A stretch of DNA of 64,000 nt from Sphingomonas sp. LM7. Its GTDB lineage: Bacteria; Pseudomonadota; Alphaproteobacteria; Sphingomonadales; Sphingomonadaceae. The position numbers were made by a program, and so were the translations under genes. Within the stretch, counting starts at the first letter, position 1. Each line of letters opens with the position of its first letter. Under the pieces are notes generated by a model. The model searched no databases, was not told where the DNA came from, and saw only the letters and a list, made by a program, of their open reading frames with translations. Positions 14,053-23,808 of the stretch are shown here, piece after piece. The stretch lies in the NCBI RefSeq assembly GCF_002002925.1, contig NZ_CP019511.1, forward strand, positions 2,790,001-2,854,000. Reading direction: 5' to 3'.

Positions 14053-15241
14053 CGGCGCCGCGGAACGGGATATCCCGCCGCCAATAGGTCAGCGCGCGCC
14101 ACACCCATTCGACCGGGCCGTAGCGGAAGCGCGCCAGCCACCAATGCGCCAGCGCGAGCTGCCCGGCGATCGCCGCCAGCCCGACCCAGAGCCGCGTTGC
14201 CTGGTTCCAGTCGTCGTACAGCCCCAGCCCGAAGCCGTAGAAGACCGGCACGAACACGATCGACTGGAGGATGTAGAGCGTCAGCGTCGTCCGCCCGACG
14301 CCGGCAAGCGGGCGCAGCAGCGGCCGCGCCGGGCTCTGGAACAGCGCGAGCAGCACCAGCAGCCACACCGCGGTCCCCGCCAGCTCGAACCAGCTGCCGA
14401 GCAGGTAGGACAGCAGCCGGTCGGACGCCGCGCCGTGCTGTTGCGCGGCGAACCACGCCTTGAAGCCGTCGCGCAGGAAATAGAGCGCCAGCGCGCTCGC
14501 CGCGGCGAGCGCCAGTGCGATCCACCGGGCCCGCGCGAACTCACCCAGCCGCGCGAAGAAGCCGATCCGGCCCAGCACCATGCCGACCAGGTACAGGCCG
14601 AGGATCTGGGTGATCCGCCCCGATTCGAGCATGAACCACCATTTGGGCAGTTGCCCGTCCCACAAATTGGCGCGCAGATGCTCGGCGAGGTTGCCGTGCA
14701 GATAGACCGCCATCGCCGGGTCGGAGAAATGGTTGGGCGGCTGGTTGGCCCAGCCCGCGCCCGACATCGCCGCGGCCAGCTGGACCAGCGAGATCGGGCT
14801 GACGAAGCACACTATCGCAACCGCGATCAGCGCGCGGTTGCTGCGCACCCGGTGGAAGGCGAGCAGCACGAACCCCATCAGCGCGAGCAGCTGGATGATG
14901 TCGCCGCGATAGATCACCGCATGGCCAAAACCGATCCCGAACAGCACCGCCAGCCGCCACGCGAACCGCGCCGTGAAGTCCACCCCGCGCTGTGCCGCAC
15001 GGTCCATCAGGATGAAAAAACTGAACCCGAAACACAGCGCCAGCAACGAAAAGCTCTTGCCCATGAACAGCAGATACACCGTGTCGGAGATCGGCCCGGT
15101 CTTGGGATCGGCCCAGTAGAGCTCGTAGCTCTCGATCATATGGACCAGGAACAGCGCCATCAGCGCAAAGCCGCGCACGATGTCGACCGATTCGAGCCGC
15201 CTGTCCTGGCCCCCGCTTCCGGTCGTCGCTGCGTGCTGCAT
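14042..15241 (-). CDS. DUF418 family membrane protein
   Basis: This 399-residue protein begins MQHAATTGSGGQDRRLESVD after a ribosome site GGAGCAGGGA. The first motif, ESVDIVRGFALMALFLVHMIE (about 15-37), is typical of DUF418 and heparan N-acetyltransferase-like membrane proteins. About ten transmembrane helices follow. The C-terminal DUF418 domain includes GVGRTTLTLYILQSIV and RFRYGPVEWVWRALTYW. These proteins are thought to be membrane acyl or sugar modification enzymes, but no substrate is known. A much longer open frame upstream is antisense to the diguanylate cyclase gene. Confidence 0.85.
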   Translation of the reverse strand: MQHAATTGSGGQDRRLESVDIVRGFALMALFLVHMIESYELYWADPKTGPISDTVYLLFMGKSFSLLALCFGFSFFILMDRAAQRGVDFTARFAWRLAVLFGIGFGHAVIYRGDIIQLLALMGFVLLAFHRVRSNRALIAVAIVCFVSPISLVQLAAAMSGAGWANQPPNHFSDPAMAVYLHGNLAEHLRANLWDGQLPKWWFMLESGRITQILGLYLVGMVLGRIGFFARLGEFARARWIALALAAASALALYFLRDGFKAWFAAQQHGAASDRLLSYLLGSWFELAGTAVWLLVLLALFQSPARPLLRPLAGVGRTTLTLYILQSIVFVPVFYGFGLGLYDDWNQATRLWVGLAAIAGQLALAHWWLARFRYGPVEWVWRALTYWRRDIPFRGAASA

Positions 15242-15346
15242 TCCCTGCTCCCCGTTTTTTCGACGGCTTAGCGGGCGGGCCCCTGAAATCAAACATATGC
15301 CCACGATCTTTACGGGTTGTTTGGGATGCGGGCGTAGCTTTCGGCC

Positions 15347-17029
15347 ATGGTCGGGGGACTCATCCGGATATTGCTCGCATGCTTCGCGGGCGCCGTGCTG
15401 CTGTGCGGCGTGCCCGCGCATGCGCAGACCGGCTTCGCCGGGCAGCCGCTTAGGGTCTGCGTGCTGCGCGATACCGGCGGGATGGATCCCGCCGCGCTGA
15501 TCCGCCAGCCCGGCCGCTTCGATTGCACCACCGATCAGCACAGGCTGGGCCCGGGCAGCTATTGGGCGATCTCGCAGGATATCGACCAGCGCTCGCGGTC
15601 GCGCGCGCCGCTCAACGTGCGGCTGGCCAGCCTGTGGCAGCAGGGGCTGGCGCTCCACGTCCTCTATGCCGACGACAAGATCGTGTCGCAGTCGACCGAC
15701 GCGCGCGGCGTCGCGCCGCTGATCCAGCTCGGCGCGATCGTCGAACAGTCGCTGCCGCGCCGCCAGGCCAATGTCGTGCGGCTGATGTGGCATGTCGAAG
15801 GCGCCACCAACATGCGCGGCATCGTGCTCGGCGCGCGCCTGTCCACCGGCGCGCAGAGCGAGCACGCCAATCTGGCGATGGCCGCGCTCTATGCCGGGTT
15901 CGCCGGGCTCTCGATCGCGCTGATCATCTACAATCTGGCGCTGTGGGGCGCGCTGCGCCACCGCTTCCAGCTTTATTATTGCCTGATGGTCGCCCTGTTG
16001 CTGGCCTATACCTTTTCCTCCTCCGGCGCCCTCGCCTGGGCCTGGCCCGAGCTTGCCAACAACACCCGGCTGCGCATCAATTTCCTGCTGCTGGGCAGTA
16101 CCGGTACGGCTGCGTTGATCTTCGCACGCAGCTTCTTCGAAGAGCGTGTCTTCGCCGGCTGGCTCGGCCGCTACGCCACGGCGGTCGGCTGTGCGATGAG
16201 CGGGATCGGCCTGTTCTATTTCCTCACTGCGCCGTTCGCGATCCACGCGGTCGATACTGCGTTCACGTGCTCGTTCGTCGCGCTGTCCATCGCCGTCGTG
16301 CCGATGCTGTGGCGCGCGTGGCGGCTGCGCAGCAACTATCTCTGGCTGTTCGCCATCGCGTGGGGCGCGCCGATTCTCACGGCGGCGCTGCGCGCGCTCT
16401 CCAACCTCCACATCCTGCCGTGGAGCTTCTGGATCGACAATTCGACCATCCTCGCGATGATGATCGAAGCCGTCGTGTCCTCGCTCGCCGTCGCCTATCG
16501 CATCAAGCTGCTGCGCGACGAGCGCGACGACGCGATCGAGCGCGAAGTGATGATGCGCCGCCTCGCCGATACCGATCCGCTCACCGGGCTGCTCAATCGC
16601 CGCGCCTTCCTTAACCAGGCGATTGGCCGGCCGGGCGAGCAGCTGCTGCTGATCATCGACCTCGATCACTTCAAGCGCGTCAACGAGACGCTCGGCCATG
16701 ACGGCGGCGACGAAGTCCTCCGCGTCTTCGCCCGCATGCTGCGCACTTCGCTGCCTGCCGGCACGCTGGTCGCGCGCATCGGCGGCGAGGAATTCGCCGT
16801 CCTCACGCCCACCGACCAGCCGATCGAGCCCGAGACCGTCCTCGCCCGGCTGCGCCAGATGCGCATGCCCTTCGATATCAAGGTCACCGCCAGCATCGGC
16901 ACGTGCCGCGGCATGCTCACCAGCGAAGTCGAGTGGAAGGCGCTGTACCGCGTCGCCGACGCCGCGCTGTTCGATGCCAAGTCCGCCGGGCGCGACCGCG
17001 TCCGCCACGCATTTCGCGAAGCCGCCTGA
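15347..17029 (+). CDS. Membrane diguanylate cyclase (7TMR-DISM plus GGDEF)
   Basis: This 560-residue protein has a signal peptide (1-26) and a periplasmic sensor domain to about 170. Seven transmembrane helices (about 175-390) begin LAMAALYAGFAGLSIALII. The C-terminal GGDEF domain has DTDPLTGLLNRRAF near 410, DLDHFKRVNETLGHDGGDEVL near 445, and the catalytic loop RIGGEEF near 477. An intact GGEEF predicts synthesis of cyclic di-GMP. I see no RxxD product-inhibition site five residues upstream of the loop. It probably couples an envelope signal to surface-life decisions. Confidence 0.88.
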   Translation: MVGGLIRILLACFAGAVLLCGVPAHAQTGFAGQPLRVCVLRDTGGMDPAALIRQPGRFDCTTDQHRLGPGSYWAISQDIDQRSRSRAPLNVRLASLWQQGLALHVLYADDKIVSQSTDARGVAPLIQLGAIVEQSLPRRQANVVRLMWHVEGATNMRGIVLGARLSTGAQSEHANLAMAALYAGFAGLSIALIIYNLALWGALRHRFQLYYCLMVALLLAYTFSSSGALAWAWPELANNTRLRINFLLLGSTGTAALIFARSFFEERVFAGWLGRYATAVGCAMSGIGLFYFLTAPFAIHAVDTAFTCSFVALSIAVVPMLWRAWRLRSNYLWLFAIAWGAPILTAALRALSNLHILPWSFWIDNSTILAMMIEAVVSSLAVAYRIKLLRDERDDAIEREVMMRRLADTDPLTGLLNRRAFLNQAIGRPGEQLLLIIDLDHFKRVNETLGHDGGDEVLRVFARMLRTSLPAGTLVARIGGEEFAVLTPTDQPIEPETVLARLRQMRMPFDIKVTASIGTCRGMLTSEVEWKALYRVADAALFDAKSAGRDRVRHAFREAA

Positions 17030-17067
17030 GCGGCGTCCGCGGCTTGCCCGGCACGCGATCGCTGCGT

Positions 17068-17286
17068 ATGAACCGGCCGATGTTCAAGCGCCGCCGCATC
17101 TATCTGGTGGCCGCCTCGGCCGCCCTTGTTCTGCTCGTGGTCTCGTCACCCGATCACCGCGCCGACATCCGCGTCCTCGCGCACCGGCCCGATGATCTGG
17201 CACCGCAGAAGATGCAGGCGATCGTCGATATCGGCCTCGCCTCGGTCTCGCTGCTGGTGACGTGGAGCAAGCGCCTGGACTATTGA
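17068..17286 (+). CDS. Small membrane or secreted protein, 72 aa
   Basis: The protein begins MNRPMFKRRRIYLVAASAAL, a positively charged start followed by a hydrophobic segment ending near VVSSPDHRAD. It then continues as a short amphipathic tail. It sits between the diguanylate cyclase and the acyl-CoA ligase on the same strand, 38 bp after the first. The frame upstream of the ATG is antisense-like and ignored. No family is recognised. Confidence 0.5.
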   Translation: MNRPMFKRRRIYLVAASAALVLLVVSSPDHRADIRVLAHRPDDLAPQKMQAIVDIGLASVSLLVTWSKRLDY

Positions 17287-17312
17287 ACCGCAAGCGAGGC
17301 TTGCTTACACCA

Positions 17313-19007
17313 ATGTCAATGACTGATCCCGAGCACGTCTGGCGCACCGCGTTCCATCACCCGGGCAAGTGGGACGATTCGTTCCCGCCCACCACCATGG
17401 TCACGCTGTTCGAGGAAAGTGCCCGCGCCCATCCGCAAGCGCCGCTGCTCGATTTCATGGGCCGGAAGTACAGCTACGCCGAGACGCTGGACGGCGCCAA
17501 TCGCGTCGCCTGCGGGCTCAAGGCGCTCGGCTATGGCCGTGGCGACCGCATCGGGCTGTTCCTGCCCAACGTCCCCCATTATGTCGCGGCCTATTACGGC
17601 ATCCTCAAGCTCGGCGCGACGGTGGTCAATTTCTCGCCGCTCTATTCGGTCGAGGAATTGTCCGCGCAGGTCGAGGATTCGGGCACTAGGCTGCTGTTCA
17701 CCCTCTCCGCCACTGCGCTGCTGCCCACCGCGCTCAAGGTGCTCGAACAAAGCGGCTTGGAGCGGCTGGTGATCGGTTCGGTGGCGGGCGCGTTGCCGCC
17801 CGCCAAGTCGCTTTTCTATCGCTGGTTCAAGGCAAAGGAAGTCGCCCCCCGGCCGCACGACCCGCGCATCCTCGCCTTCTCGCAGCTGATCGCCAATGAA
17901 GGCACCTGCGCGCCGCTCGATCTCGATCCCGAGAAAGACGTCGCGCTGATCCAGTATACCGGCGGCACCACCGGCGTCCCCAAGGGCGCGGTGCTCACTC
18001 ACCAGAACCTGTCCGCCAATGCGCGGCAGGTCGCGCGGCTCGATCCCGATCTCGGCAAGGTCCCCGATTCGATCCTCGGCGTGCTCCCCTTCTTCCATGT
18101 CTTCGCCAACACCTGCGTGCTCAACCGCACGGTGCTGACCGGCGGCCAGATCGCAATGCTGCCGCGCTTCAACGCCAAGCAGGCGCTCGCCACGCTCCGC
18201 CGCACCCGCCCGCGCTCGCTCCCCGGCGTGCCGACCATGTACCAGGCGCTGCTCGACGCGCCGGGGATGAAGCCCGGCGACTTTTCCAGCCTGCGCTACT
18301 GCATCTCGGGCGGCGCCCCGCTCCCCGCCCAGCTCAAGGAAGAGTGGGAACGCATCACCGGCGCGCGGGTGATCGAGGGCTATGGCCTGTCCGAAAGCTC
18401 GGGCGTGGTCTCGACCAATCCCTATGCCGGGCTCAACAAGTCCGGCACGATCGGCCAGCCCCTCGCCGCCACCCGCGTCCGCCTGGTCGACAAGGAAGAC
18501 CCCACGCGTCCCCCGCCCCCCGGCGAGCCCGGCGAGATCGTCGTCTCCGGCCCGCAGATCATGCAGGGCTATTGGAACCGCCCGGATGCCGACGCGGAAA
18601 CCTTCGTCGATGACCATTGGCTGCGCACCGGCGACGTCGGCACGATCGACGAGGACGGCTTCATCCGCATCGTCGACCGTCTCAAGGACATGATCGCCGT
18701 CGGCGGGTTCAAGGTGTTCCCGAGCCAGATCGAGGCGGTCCTGTATCGCCACCCGGCCGTGAAGGAGGCCCTCGTGATCGGCCTGCCCGACGCGTACCAT
18801 GGCGAGCTGCCCCACGCCTATGTCGTGCTCGACGCCGATGCCGAGCCGATCTCGGGCCCCGATCTCAGCCTCTGGCTGAACGCCCAGCTCGGCAAGCACG
18901 AGCGCGTCGCCCAGGTCGTGATCCGCGAGAGCCTGCCCAAGACGATGATCGGCAAATTGAGCCGCAAGGATCTGATCGCGGAGGTCAGCGCCAGCGCTGC
19001 GGCGTGA
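17313..19007 (+). CDS. Long-chain fatty acid-CoA ligase (FadD-like)
   Basis: This 564-residue protein begins MSMTDPEHVWRTAF. The AMP-binding signature is LIQYTGGTTGVPKGAVLTH (about 213-231). Later motifs are YCISGGAPLP, EGYGLSESSGVV, WLRTGDVGTIDEDGFI and DRLKDMIAVGGFKVFP. The catalytic lysine lies in MIGKLSRKDL near the C-terminus. All ANL-superfamily core motifs are present, so it should be an active acyl-adenylating CoA ligase acting on fatty acids at the membrane. I chose the start at 17313 because earlier in-frame starts overlap the previous gene. Confidence 0.9.
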   Translation: MSMTDPEHVWRTAFHHPGKWDDSFPPTTMVTLFEESARAHPQAPLLDFMGRKYSYAETLDGANRVACGLKALGYGRGDRIGLFLPNVPHYVAAYYGILKLGATVVNFSPLYSVEELSAQVEDSGTRLLFTLSATALLPTALKVLEQSGLERLVIGSVAGALPPAKSLFYRWFKAKEVAPRPHDPRILAFSQLIANEGTCAPLDLDPEKDVALIQYTGGTTGVPKGAVLTHQNLSANARQVARLDPDLGKVPDSILGVLPFFHVFANTCVLNRTVLTGGQIAMLPRFNAKQALATLRRTRPRSLPGVPTMYQALLDAPGMKPGDFSSLRYCISGGAPLPAQLKEEWERITGARVIEGYGLSESSGVVSTNPYAGLNKSGTIGQPLAATRVRLVDKEDPTRPPPPGEPGEIVVSGPQIMQGYWNRPDADAETFVDDHWLRTGDVGTIDEDGFIRIVDRLKDMIAVGGFKVFPSQIEAVLYRHPAVKEALVIGLPDAYHGELPHAYVVLDADAEPISGPDLSLWLNAQLGKHERVAQVVIRESLPKTMIGKLSRKDLIAEVSASAAA

Positions 19008-19082
19008 CGCAGCGGACGAGCCGTCGGGATTGACGGGACGCACACCGGACCGGCGGCCTTTGCGTTCAGAACCCGGTGCGGG

Positions 19083-20453
19083 CTACGCGCGCGCCTCGGC
19101 GAGCGGCAACAGGATCAGCGTGATCCGATCATGGCCGACCGCGATATCGAGCGTCTCGCCCGCCACCACATCGATCGGTTCAGGAAAGCTGTGCAGGACC
19201 TGTAGCCACCCGCCATCGGTGTAGCGGTCGGGGTGGTTGTCGAACGCCACGCCTTGCCACAGATCGATGTGCATCCACTGGACGATGCCGATGGCACGCC
19301 CGCTCGCGGTGACCTTTATCCGCAGCCGCGCGAGCGTGGCGTCATGTTTCTTCTGCGTCAGGTCGAGGCGTACCAATTCCAGATCGTCCGACAGGCGGTC
19401 CCATGCGGTCATCGTGCCGTGGATTGGCAGGCGCTGCGGCGCGAAGGCAGTGAAGGCGGAGAGATCGAACCCCGAAACCGCGCCGACAAAGGAATAGCCG
19501 GCCAGGTTCTCGCTCGCCACAAGGCATCCCATCGCACTCGCCGCGCGCGGTATCACGATCGCGTCGGGCGCGAGCAGGCGGCGATGCGCGTCCTCGAACG
19601 TGTCGAGCACCTTCTCCGTCAGTAGATCGCTCGAGAGGATTTCCGAGACCAGGATATCCGCCGGCGCGTCGAGCTCCGCGCCAATGGCGAGCTCGGTCGA
19701 AGGCTTGGCGTGGACCGTGATGCGATCGGCATAGCCGTTCCGGGCGACGATCTGCTGCGCCATGTCGGCGATCATCGGCTCCATTTCGCACGCCACGACG
19801 TTTTGTGCCCCGGCCCGCGCGGCCATCAGCGACAACAGACCGCTGCCCGCGCCGATATCGAGCACCCGCGCCGCTGGGCCGGCGGCGCCGATCGCGGCCT
19901 TTATGGCGGCCTCGAACGCGTCGTTGCGCGGCACGTCGTTCATCATCGGAATGTGCCAGAAGGGCACCGATCTCGAGCCGAGCCGTCGAACCTGATGGCG
20001 CAGGTGCAGATTGTCGGGCTGCAGCGAAAGCGCGCGGCGGAAGTGCCGGATCGCTTCCAGGTTTCGCCCGGCATCTGCCAGGACCACGGCCAGGTTACCG
20101 ATCGCGATCGGATTGTCGGGGTCGATCGCGCAGGCGCGCTCGAGCGTGGCGATCGCCTCGGCGGTGCGGCCGAGCCAGTGCAGGGTGAGCCCCTGTTCGT
20201 GCAGCGCCACGGCATGGTCGGGCTCGATTGCGAGAAGCTGGTCCCACGCGGCGAGGGCGTCTTCGGGGCGCGAGAGATTCCCGAGCAGGCCCGCCAGCAA
20301 AGGCAGCACTTCTGCCGCGCGATACCCCTGCGCCAGCACCGTACGATAGCCCGCTTCGGCGCCTTCGAGATTCCCCTGTTCGTGCAGCGCCATCGCTTCG
20401 GCAAGCGCCGCGCGCGCCTCGGTCAGCTGGTCGGGGGAAGCCAGGTCGGTCAC
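19083..20453 (-). CDS. TPR repeat protein fused to PRMT-like methyltransferase
   Basis: This 456-residue protein starts at GTG 20453. Residues 1 to about 150 form tetratricopeptide repeats (ALHEQGNLEGAEAGYRTVL, ALHEQGLTLHWLGRTAEAI, AIGNLAVVLADAGRNLEAI). The C-terminal part has SAM motif I VLDIGAGSGLLSLMAARAGA, the post-I acid VACEMEPM, and a double-E-type loop ILVSEILSSDLLTEKVLD. This resembles protein arginine methyltransferases such as PRMT7 and PRMT9. The C-terminal beta-barrel contains WQGVAFDNHPDRYTDGGW. The protein substrate is unknown. The TPR part would recruit it. Open frame upstream of 20453 is antisense to other sequence. Confidence 0.8.
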   Translation of the reverse strand: MTDLASPDQLTEARAALAEAMALHEQGNLEGAEAGYRTVLAQGYRAAEVLPLLAGLLGNLSRPEDALAAWDQLLAIEPDHAVALHEQGLTLHWLGRTAEAIATLERACAIDPDNPIAIGNLAVVLADAGRNLEAIRHFRRALSLQPDNLHLRHQVRRLGSRSVPFWHIPMMNDVPRNDAFEAAIKAAIGAAGPAARVLDIGAGSGLLSLMAARAGAQNVVACEMEPMIADMAQQIVARNGYADRITVHAKPSTELAIGAELDAPADILVSEILSSDLLTEKVLDTFEDAHRRLLAPDAIVIPRAASAMGCLVASENLAGYSFVGAVSGFDLSAFTAFAPQRLPIHGTMTAWDRLSDDLELVRLDLTQKKHDATLARLRIKVTASGRAIGIVQWMHIDLWQGVAFDNHPDRYTDGGWLQVLHSFPEPIDVVAGETLDIAVGHDRITLILLPLAEARA

Positions 20454-20599
20454 GTGATTGTCCTTGATATATCGGTGTCGAGGCGCGTCCTGCTCGATAT
20501 GCCAATCGCCGCTGCCAGGGATAGCCTCCGCATGGCTTGTCCGCGGTAGCGCGCGCGAGGCAGCTTCGCCGATCTGGCGCCCGGAACGGCGATCCGCCC

Positions 20600-21979
20600 T
20601 CAGTCCCCCGGCTTCCCCGCGCCGTACATCACCGCCTTCAGGTTCATGAACTCGTGCATCCCCCACGGCCCGAGCTCCCGCCCGTGCCCGGACAGCTTCA
20701 CGCCCCCGAACGGCGCCTCCGGTGTCGAGGCGAGCAACGCATTCACTGCGGTCATCCCCGACTGGATATCCCGCGCAAACCGCTCGATCTCTTCCTCGTC
20801 GTTGGTCCACACCGCCGAGCCCAGCCCATAGGGCACGTCGTTCGCCAGCGCGATCGCAGCGTCGATATCGTCGGCCTTGTAGACCGCCGCGACCGGCCCG
20901 AAAATCTCCTCCTTCGCCACGTCGCTCTCCGGATCGAGCCCGACCAGTACCCCCGGCGTCATCCACGCGCCCTCGCGCGCGATCTTCTCGGCACCGAACA
21001 GCAAGGTCGCCCCCGCCGCCGTCGCCCGCTCGACTTGCTCCAGCACCGTGTCGCGCTGCGCCTCGCTCGAAAGCGGCCCCATGCCGGTGTCCCTCGCCAT
21101 CGGGTCGCCGATCTTCACGGCCTTCATCCCCGTGGAGAACTTCTCCAGAAACGCGTCATACACCTCCGCATGGACGATCATCCGCTTGGCGCAGATGCAG
21201 CTCTGCCCGGCATTCTGTACCCGCGCAGTCACCGCAGTCTTCGCCGCCAGGTCGAGATCGGCCGAGGGCATCACGATCAGCGGGTCCGATCCGCCCAGCT
21301 CGAGCACCACTTTCTTGAGCGCCTTGCCTGCCGCCGCCGCCACCTTGGCACCCGCGCCTTCGCTGCCGGTCAGCGTCACCGCGACCACGCGCTTGTCGGC
21401 GATGATATCGGAAACCTTGTCGGACTTGATCGCCAGGTTCTGGAACAGTCCGTCGGGCGCGCCCGCCGCGCTCGCCAGCTGCTGCATCAGCGCCGCGCAG
21501 CCCTGCACGCTCGACGCATGCTTCAACAGCGCCACATTGCCCGCCATGATCGTCGGCGCGAGGAAGCGGATCACCTGCCAGTACGGGAAATTCCACGGCA
21601 TCACCGCCAGCACCGGCCCCATCGGCAGCCAGCGCGCCACCGCGCGGCCAGTCGGGGTCGTGACTTCGCTCGGCTCCAGATAGCCCGGACCCCGCTCGGC
21701 ATAGTGCCGGAACCCCGAAATGCACTTCTCGACCTCGGCGAGCGCGCCGGTGATCGTCTTGCCCATTTCCTTGACCGCCATCTCGGCGAGATGCTGCTTG
21801 TTCGCCTCCCACTGGTCGGCGATCGCGCCTAGCAAAGCAGTGCGCTGCTCCAGCGGCGAAGTACGCCACGACTGGTAACAGGTCTGCGCGCGCGTCAGCG
21901 CCAGTTCGATGCCGTCCGCGTCGAGCTCCTTGAAGGTCTCGCCGGCCTCGCCGGTCGCGGGATTGATGCTGGTGAACAT
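20600..21979 (-). CDS. NAD(P)-dependent aldehyde dehydrogenase, succinate-semialdehyde type
   Basis: This 459-residue protein begins [20 protein letters not shown] after the ribosome site GAGATCC. The cofactor region is [22 protein letters not shown], the catalytic glutamate lies in [13 protein letters not shown], and the catalytic cysteine in [11 protein letters not shown]. The C-terminal motif [12 protein letters not shown] is present. The short length and NAGQSC context resemble the Sad/GabD class that oxidises succinate semialdehyde, but exact substrate is not certain. It is divergent from xseB. Confidence 0.88.
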   Translation of the reverse strand: MFTSINPATGEAGETFKELDADGIELALTRAQTCYQSWRTSPLEQRTALLGAIADQWEANKQHLAEMAVKEMGKTITGALAEVEKCISGFRHYAERGPGYLEPSEVTTPTGRAVARWLPMGPVLAVMPWNFPYWQVIRFLAPTIMAGNVALLKHASSVQGCAALMQQLASAAGAPDGLFQNLAIKSDKVSDIIADKRVVAVTLTGSEGAGAKVAAAAGKALKKVVLELGGSDPLIVMPSADLDLAAKTAVTARVQNAGQSCICAKRMIVHAEVYDAFLEKFSTGMKAVKIGDPMARDTGMGPLSSEAQRDTVLEQVERATAAGATLLFGAEKIAREGAWMTPGVLVGLDPESDVAKEEIFGPVAAVYKADDIDAAIALANDVPYGLGSAVWTNDEEEIERFARDIQSGMTAVNALLASTPEAPFGGVKLSGHGRELGPWGMHEFMNLKAVMYGAGKPGD

Positions 21980-22061
21980 GGGATCTCCTCGAAACGCAGC
22001 CCCAACATGTGACGTGGTTCGGCGGTTGCAATCCCCGCCCGCCCTGCCGCATAGCGGGCGA

Positions 22062-22307
22062 ATGGCAGACGAAGCGCAAATCTCCGAACTCTCGTTCGAG
22101 GACGCCCTCAAGGAACTCGAACGGATCGTCGGGCGGCTCGAAAGCGGCGACGCGCAGCTCCAGGAGGCGATCGACCTCTATGAGCGCGGCGACCAGCTCC
22201 GCCGCCAATGCGCCGCCCGGCTCGATGCCGCCCAGTCGCGCATTGAGGCGATCCGCACCGATGCGCAGGGCCGGGCCGCCGGCACCGCGCCGTTCGCGGC
22301 CGCCTGA
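22062..22307 (+). CDS. xseB: Exodeoxyribonuclease VII small subunit
   Basis: This 81-residue protein begins [20 protein letters not shown]. The XseB signature is [34 protein letters not shown], two helices that pair with XseA. The length is normal. It directly precedes the farnesyl diphosphate synthase gene, the common bacterial order xseB-ispA. Exonuclease VII degrades single-stranded DNA during repair. The large subunit is not in the window. Confidence 0.93.
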   Translation: MADEAQISELSFEDALKELERIVGRLESGDAQLQEAIDLYERGDQLRRQCAARLDAAQSRIEAIRTDAQGRAAGTAPFAAA

Positions 22308-22321
22308 CCGGGTTGGCGGGC

Positions 22322-23221
22322 GTGGCCGATGCGTCCCTCGCGCTCCAGGCAGCGCTGCGGCAGGTCTCCACCGAGATCGACCGCCAGTTCGATCTGCTGC
22401 TGGCGATCCCCGACGATCCCCGCCAGGGCCTGTACCGCGCGATGCGCCACGCCGCGATCGGCGGCGGCAAGCGGCTGCGGCCGCTGCTCGTGTTCGGCAC
22501 TGCGGGGCTGTTCGGCGTCGATCGCGCGGCCATCGCCCGCGTCGCTACCGCGCTCGAATGCATTCATGTCTATTCGCTGATCCACGACGATCTGCCCGCG
22601 ATGGACGATGACGATTTGCGCCGCGGCAAGCCGACGGTGCATAAGGCATTCGACGAGGCGACGGCGATCCTGGCCGGCGATTGCCTCCACGCATTGGCGT
22701 TCGAATTGCTCGCCTCCGAAGCTACCCATCCCGATCCTTTCGTCCGCATCGAGTTGGTCGGCGCACTCGCCCATGCTTCGGGACCCGCGGGCATGGCCGG
22801 CGGGCAGATGATGGATCTGGAGGCCGAGAAGGCCAGCTACGATCTGACCACCGTTACCCGGCTGCAGGCGATGAAGACCGGCGCGCTGATCTCATGCGCA
22901 GTCGAATCGGGCGCAATCCTCGGCCGTCTCCCGCCAGAGGGGCGCACCGGGCTGCGCGGCTATGCCCGCGATGTCGGCCTCGCCTTCCAGATCGCCGACG
23001 ACATCCTCGATGCCGAGGGCGACGAGGAACTGGCCGGCAAGAAGCTGCGCAAGGACGAAGCGGCGGGCAAGGAGACGTTCCTCTCCCTGCTCGGTCTCGA
23101 TCGCGCCCGCGAACAGGCACGCCTGCTCGTCGATCAGGCGATCGCCCACCTCAAGCCCTATGGCGCCGAGGCGGACCTGCTGCGCGACATCGCCCGCTAC
23201 ACGCTGGAGAGAGACCGATGA
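22322..23221 (+). CDS. ispA: Farnesyl diphosphate synthase (polyprenyl synthetase)
   Basis: A protein of about 299 residues. The first aspartate-rich motif is LIHDDLPAMDDDDLRRG, and the second is AFQIADDILDAEGD. GGGKRLRPLLVF provides the pyrophosphate-binding residues. It condenses IPP with DMAPP and GPP to give C15 diphosphate for quinones, undecaprenol and carotenoids. I prefer GTG 22322 (MADASLALQ) to TTG 22313. The TGA overlaps coaD as ATGA, so the two are probably co-translated. Confidence 0.92.
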   Translation: MADASLALQAALRQVSTEIDRQFDLLLAIPDDPRQGLYRAMRHAAIGGGKRLRPLLVFGTAGLFGVDRAAIARVATALECIHVYSLIHDDLPAMDDDDLRRGKPTVHKAFDEATAILAGDCLHALAFELLASEATHPDPFVRIELVGALAHASGPAGMAGGQMMDLEAEKASYDLTTVTRLQAMKTGALISCAVESGAILGRLPPEGRTGLRGYARDVGLAFQIADDILDAEGDEELAGKKLRKDEAAGKETFLSLLGLDRAREQARLLVDQAIAHLKPYGAEADLLRDIARYTLERDR

Positions 23222-23724
23222 CCATCCGCACCGGCGTCTACCCCGGCACCTTTGATCCGATCACCCGCGGCCATATGGACATCATCCGCCGCGGCGCGAA
23301 GCTGGTCGACCGGCTGGTGATCGGGGTGACCACCAATCCGTCCAAGTCGCCGATGTTCAGCATCGAAGAGCGGATGGAGATGGTGAAGCGCGAGACCGCC
23401 GACATCGAAGGCGACATCCGTGTCGTCAGCTTCGATTCGCTGCTGATGGACTTCGCCGAGCGCTCGGGCGCCAGCATGATCGTCCGCGGCCTGCGCGCCG
23501 TCGCCGATTTCGAGTATGAATATCAGATGGCGGGGATGAACCAGCAGCTCAACCACCGCATCGAGACGGTGTTCCTGATGGCCGATGTGTCGCTCCAGCC
23601 GATCGCCAGCCGCTTGGTCAAGGAAATCGCGCTCTATGGCGGCGCGATCCACAAGTTCGTCAGCGCCGCAGTCGAGGCCGATGTCGCCCGCCGCGTCTCG
23701 GAGATCGGCCGCAAGGGGTCCTGA
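23218..23724 (+). CDS. coaD: Phosphopantetheine adenylyltransferase
   Basis: This 168-residue protein begins MTIRTGVYPGTFDPITRGHM, with the nucleotidyltransferase TxGH-like motif. RGLRAVADFEYEYQMAGMN and the C-terminal VKEIALYGGAIHKFVSAAV are CoaD hallmarks. It carries out the fourth step of CoA synthesis in the cytoplasm. The length is normal. Confidence 0.95.
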   Translation: MTIRTGVYPGTFDPITRGHMDIIRRGAKLVDRLVIGVTTNPSKSPMFSIEERMEMVKRETADIEGDIRVVSFDSLLMDFAERSGASMIVRGLRAVADFEYEYQMAGMNQQLNHRIETVFLMADVSLQPIASRLVKEIALYGGAIHKFVSAAVEADVARRVSEIGRKGS

Positions 23725-23808
23725 GCACCGGCGGAAACGCTGCCTTTTCGCCGCCACACCTTTGCTCTAGACCGTTGCCCGACAAGAAGAATCCGAGTGG
23801 GGATGTTG

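Noticed and set aside
15242..17008. Long minus-strand extension of the DUF418 frame
   Set aside because: It is antisense to the diguanylate cyclase. The DUF418 family start with its own ribosome site is at 15241.
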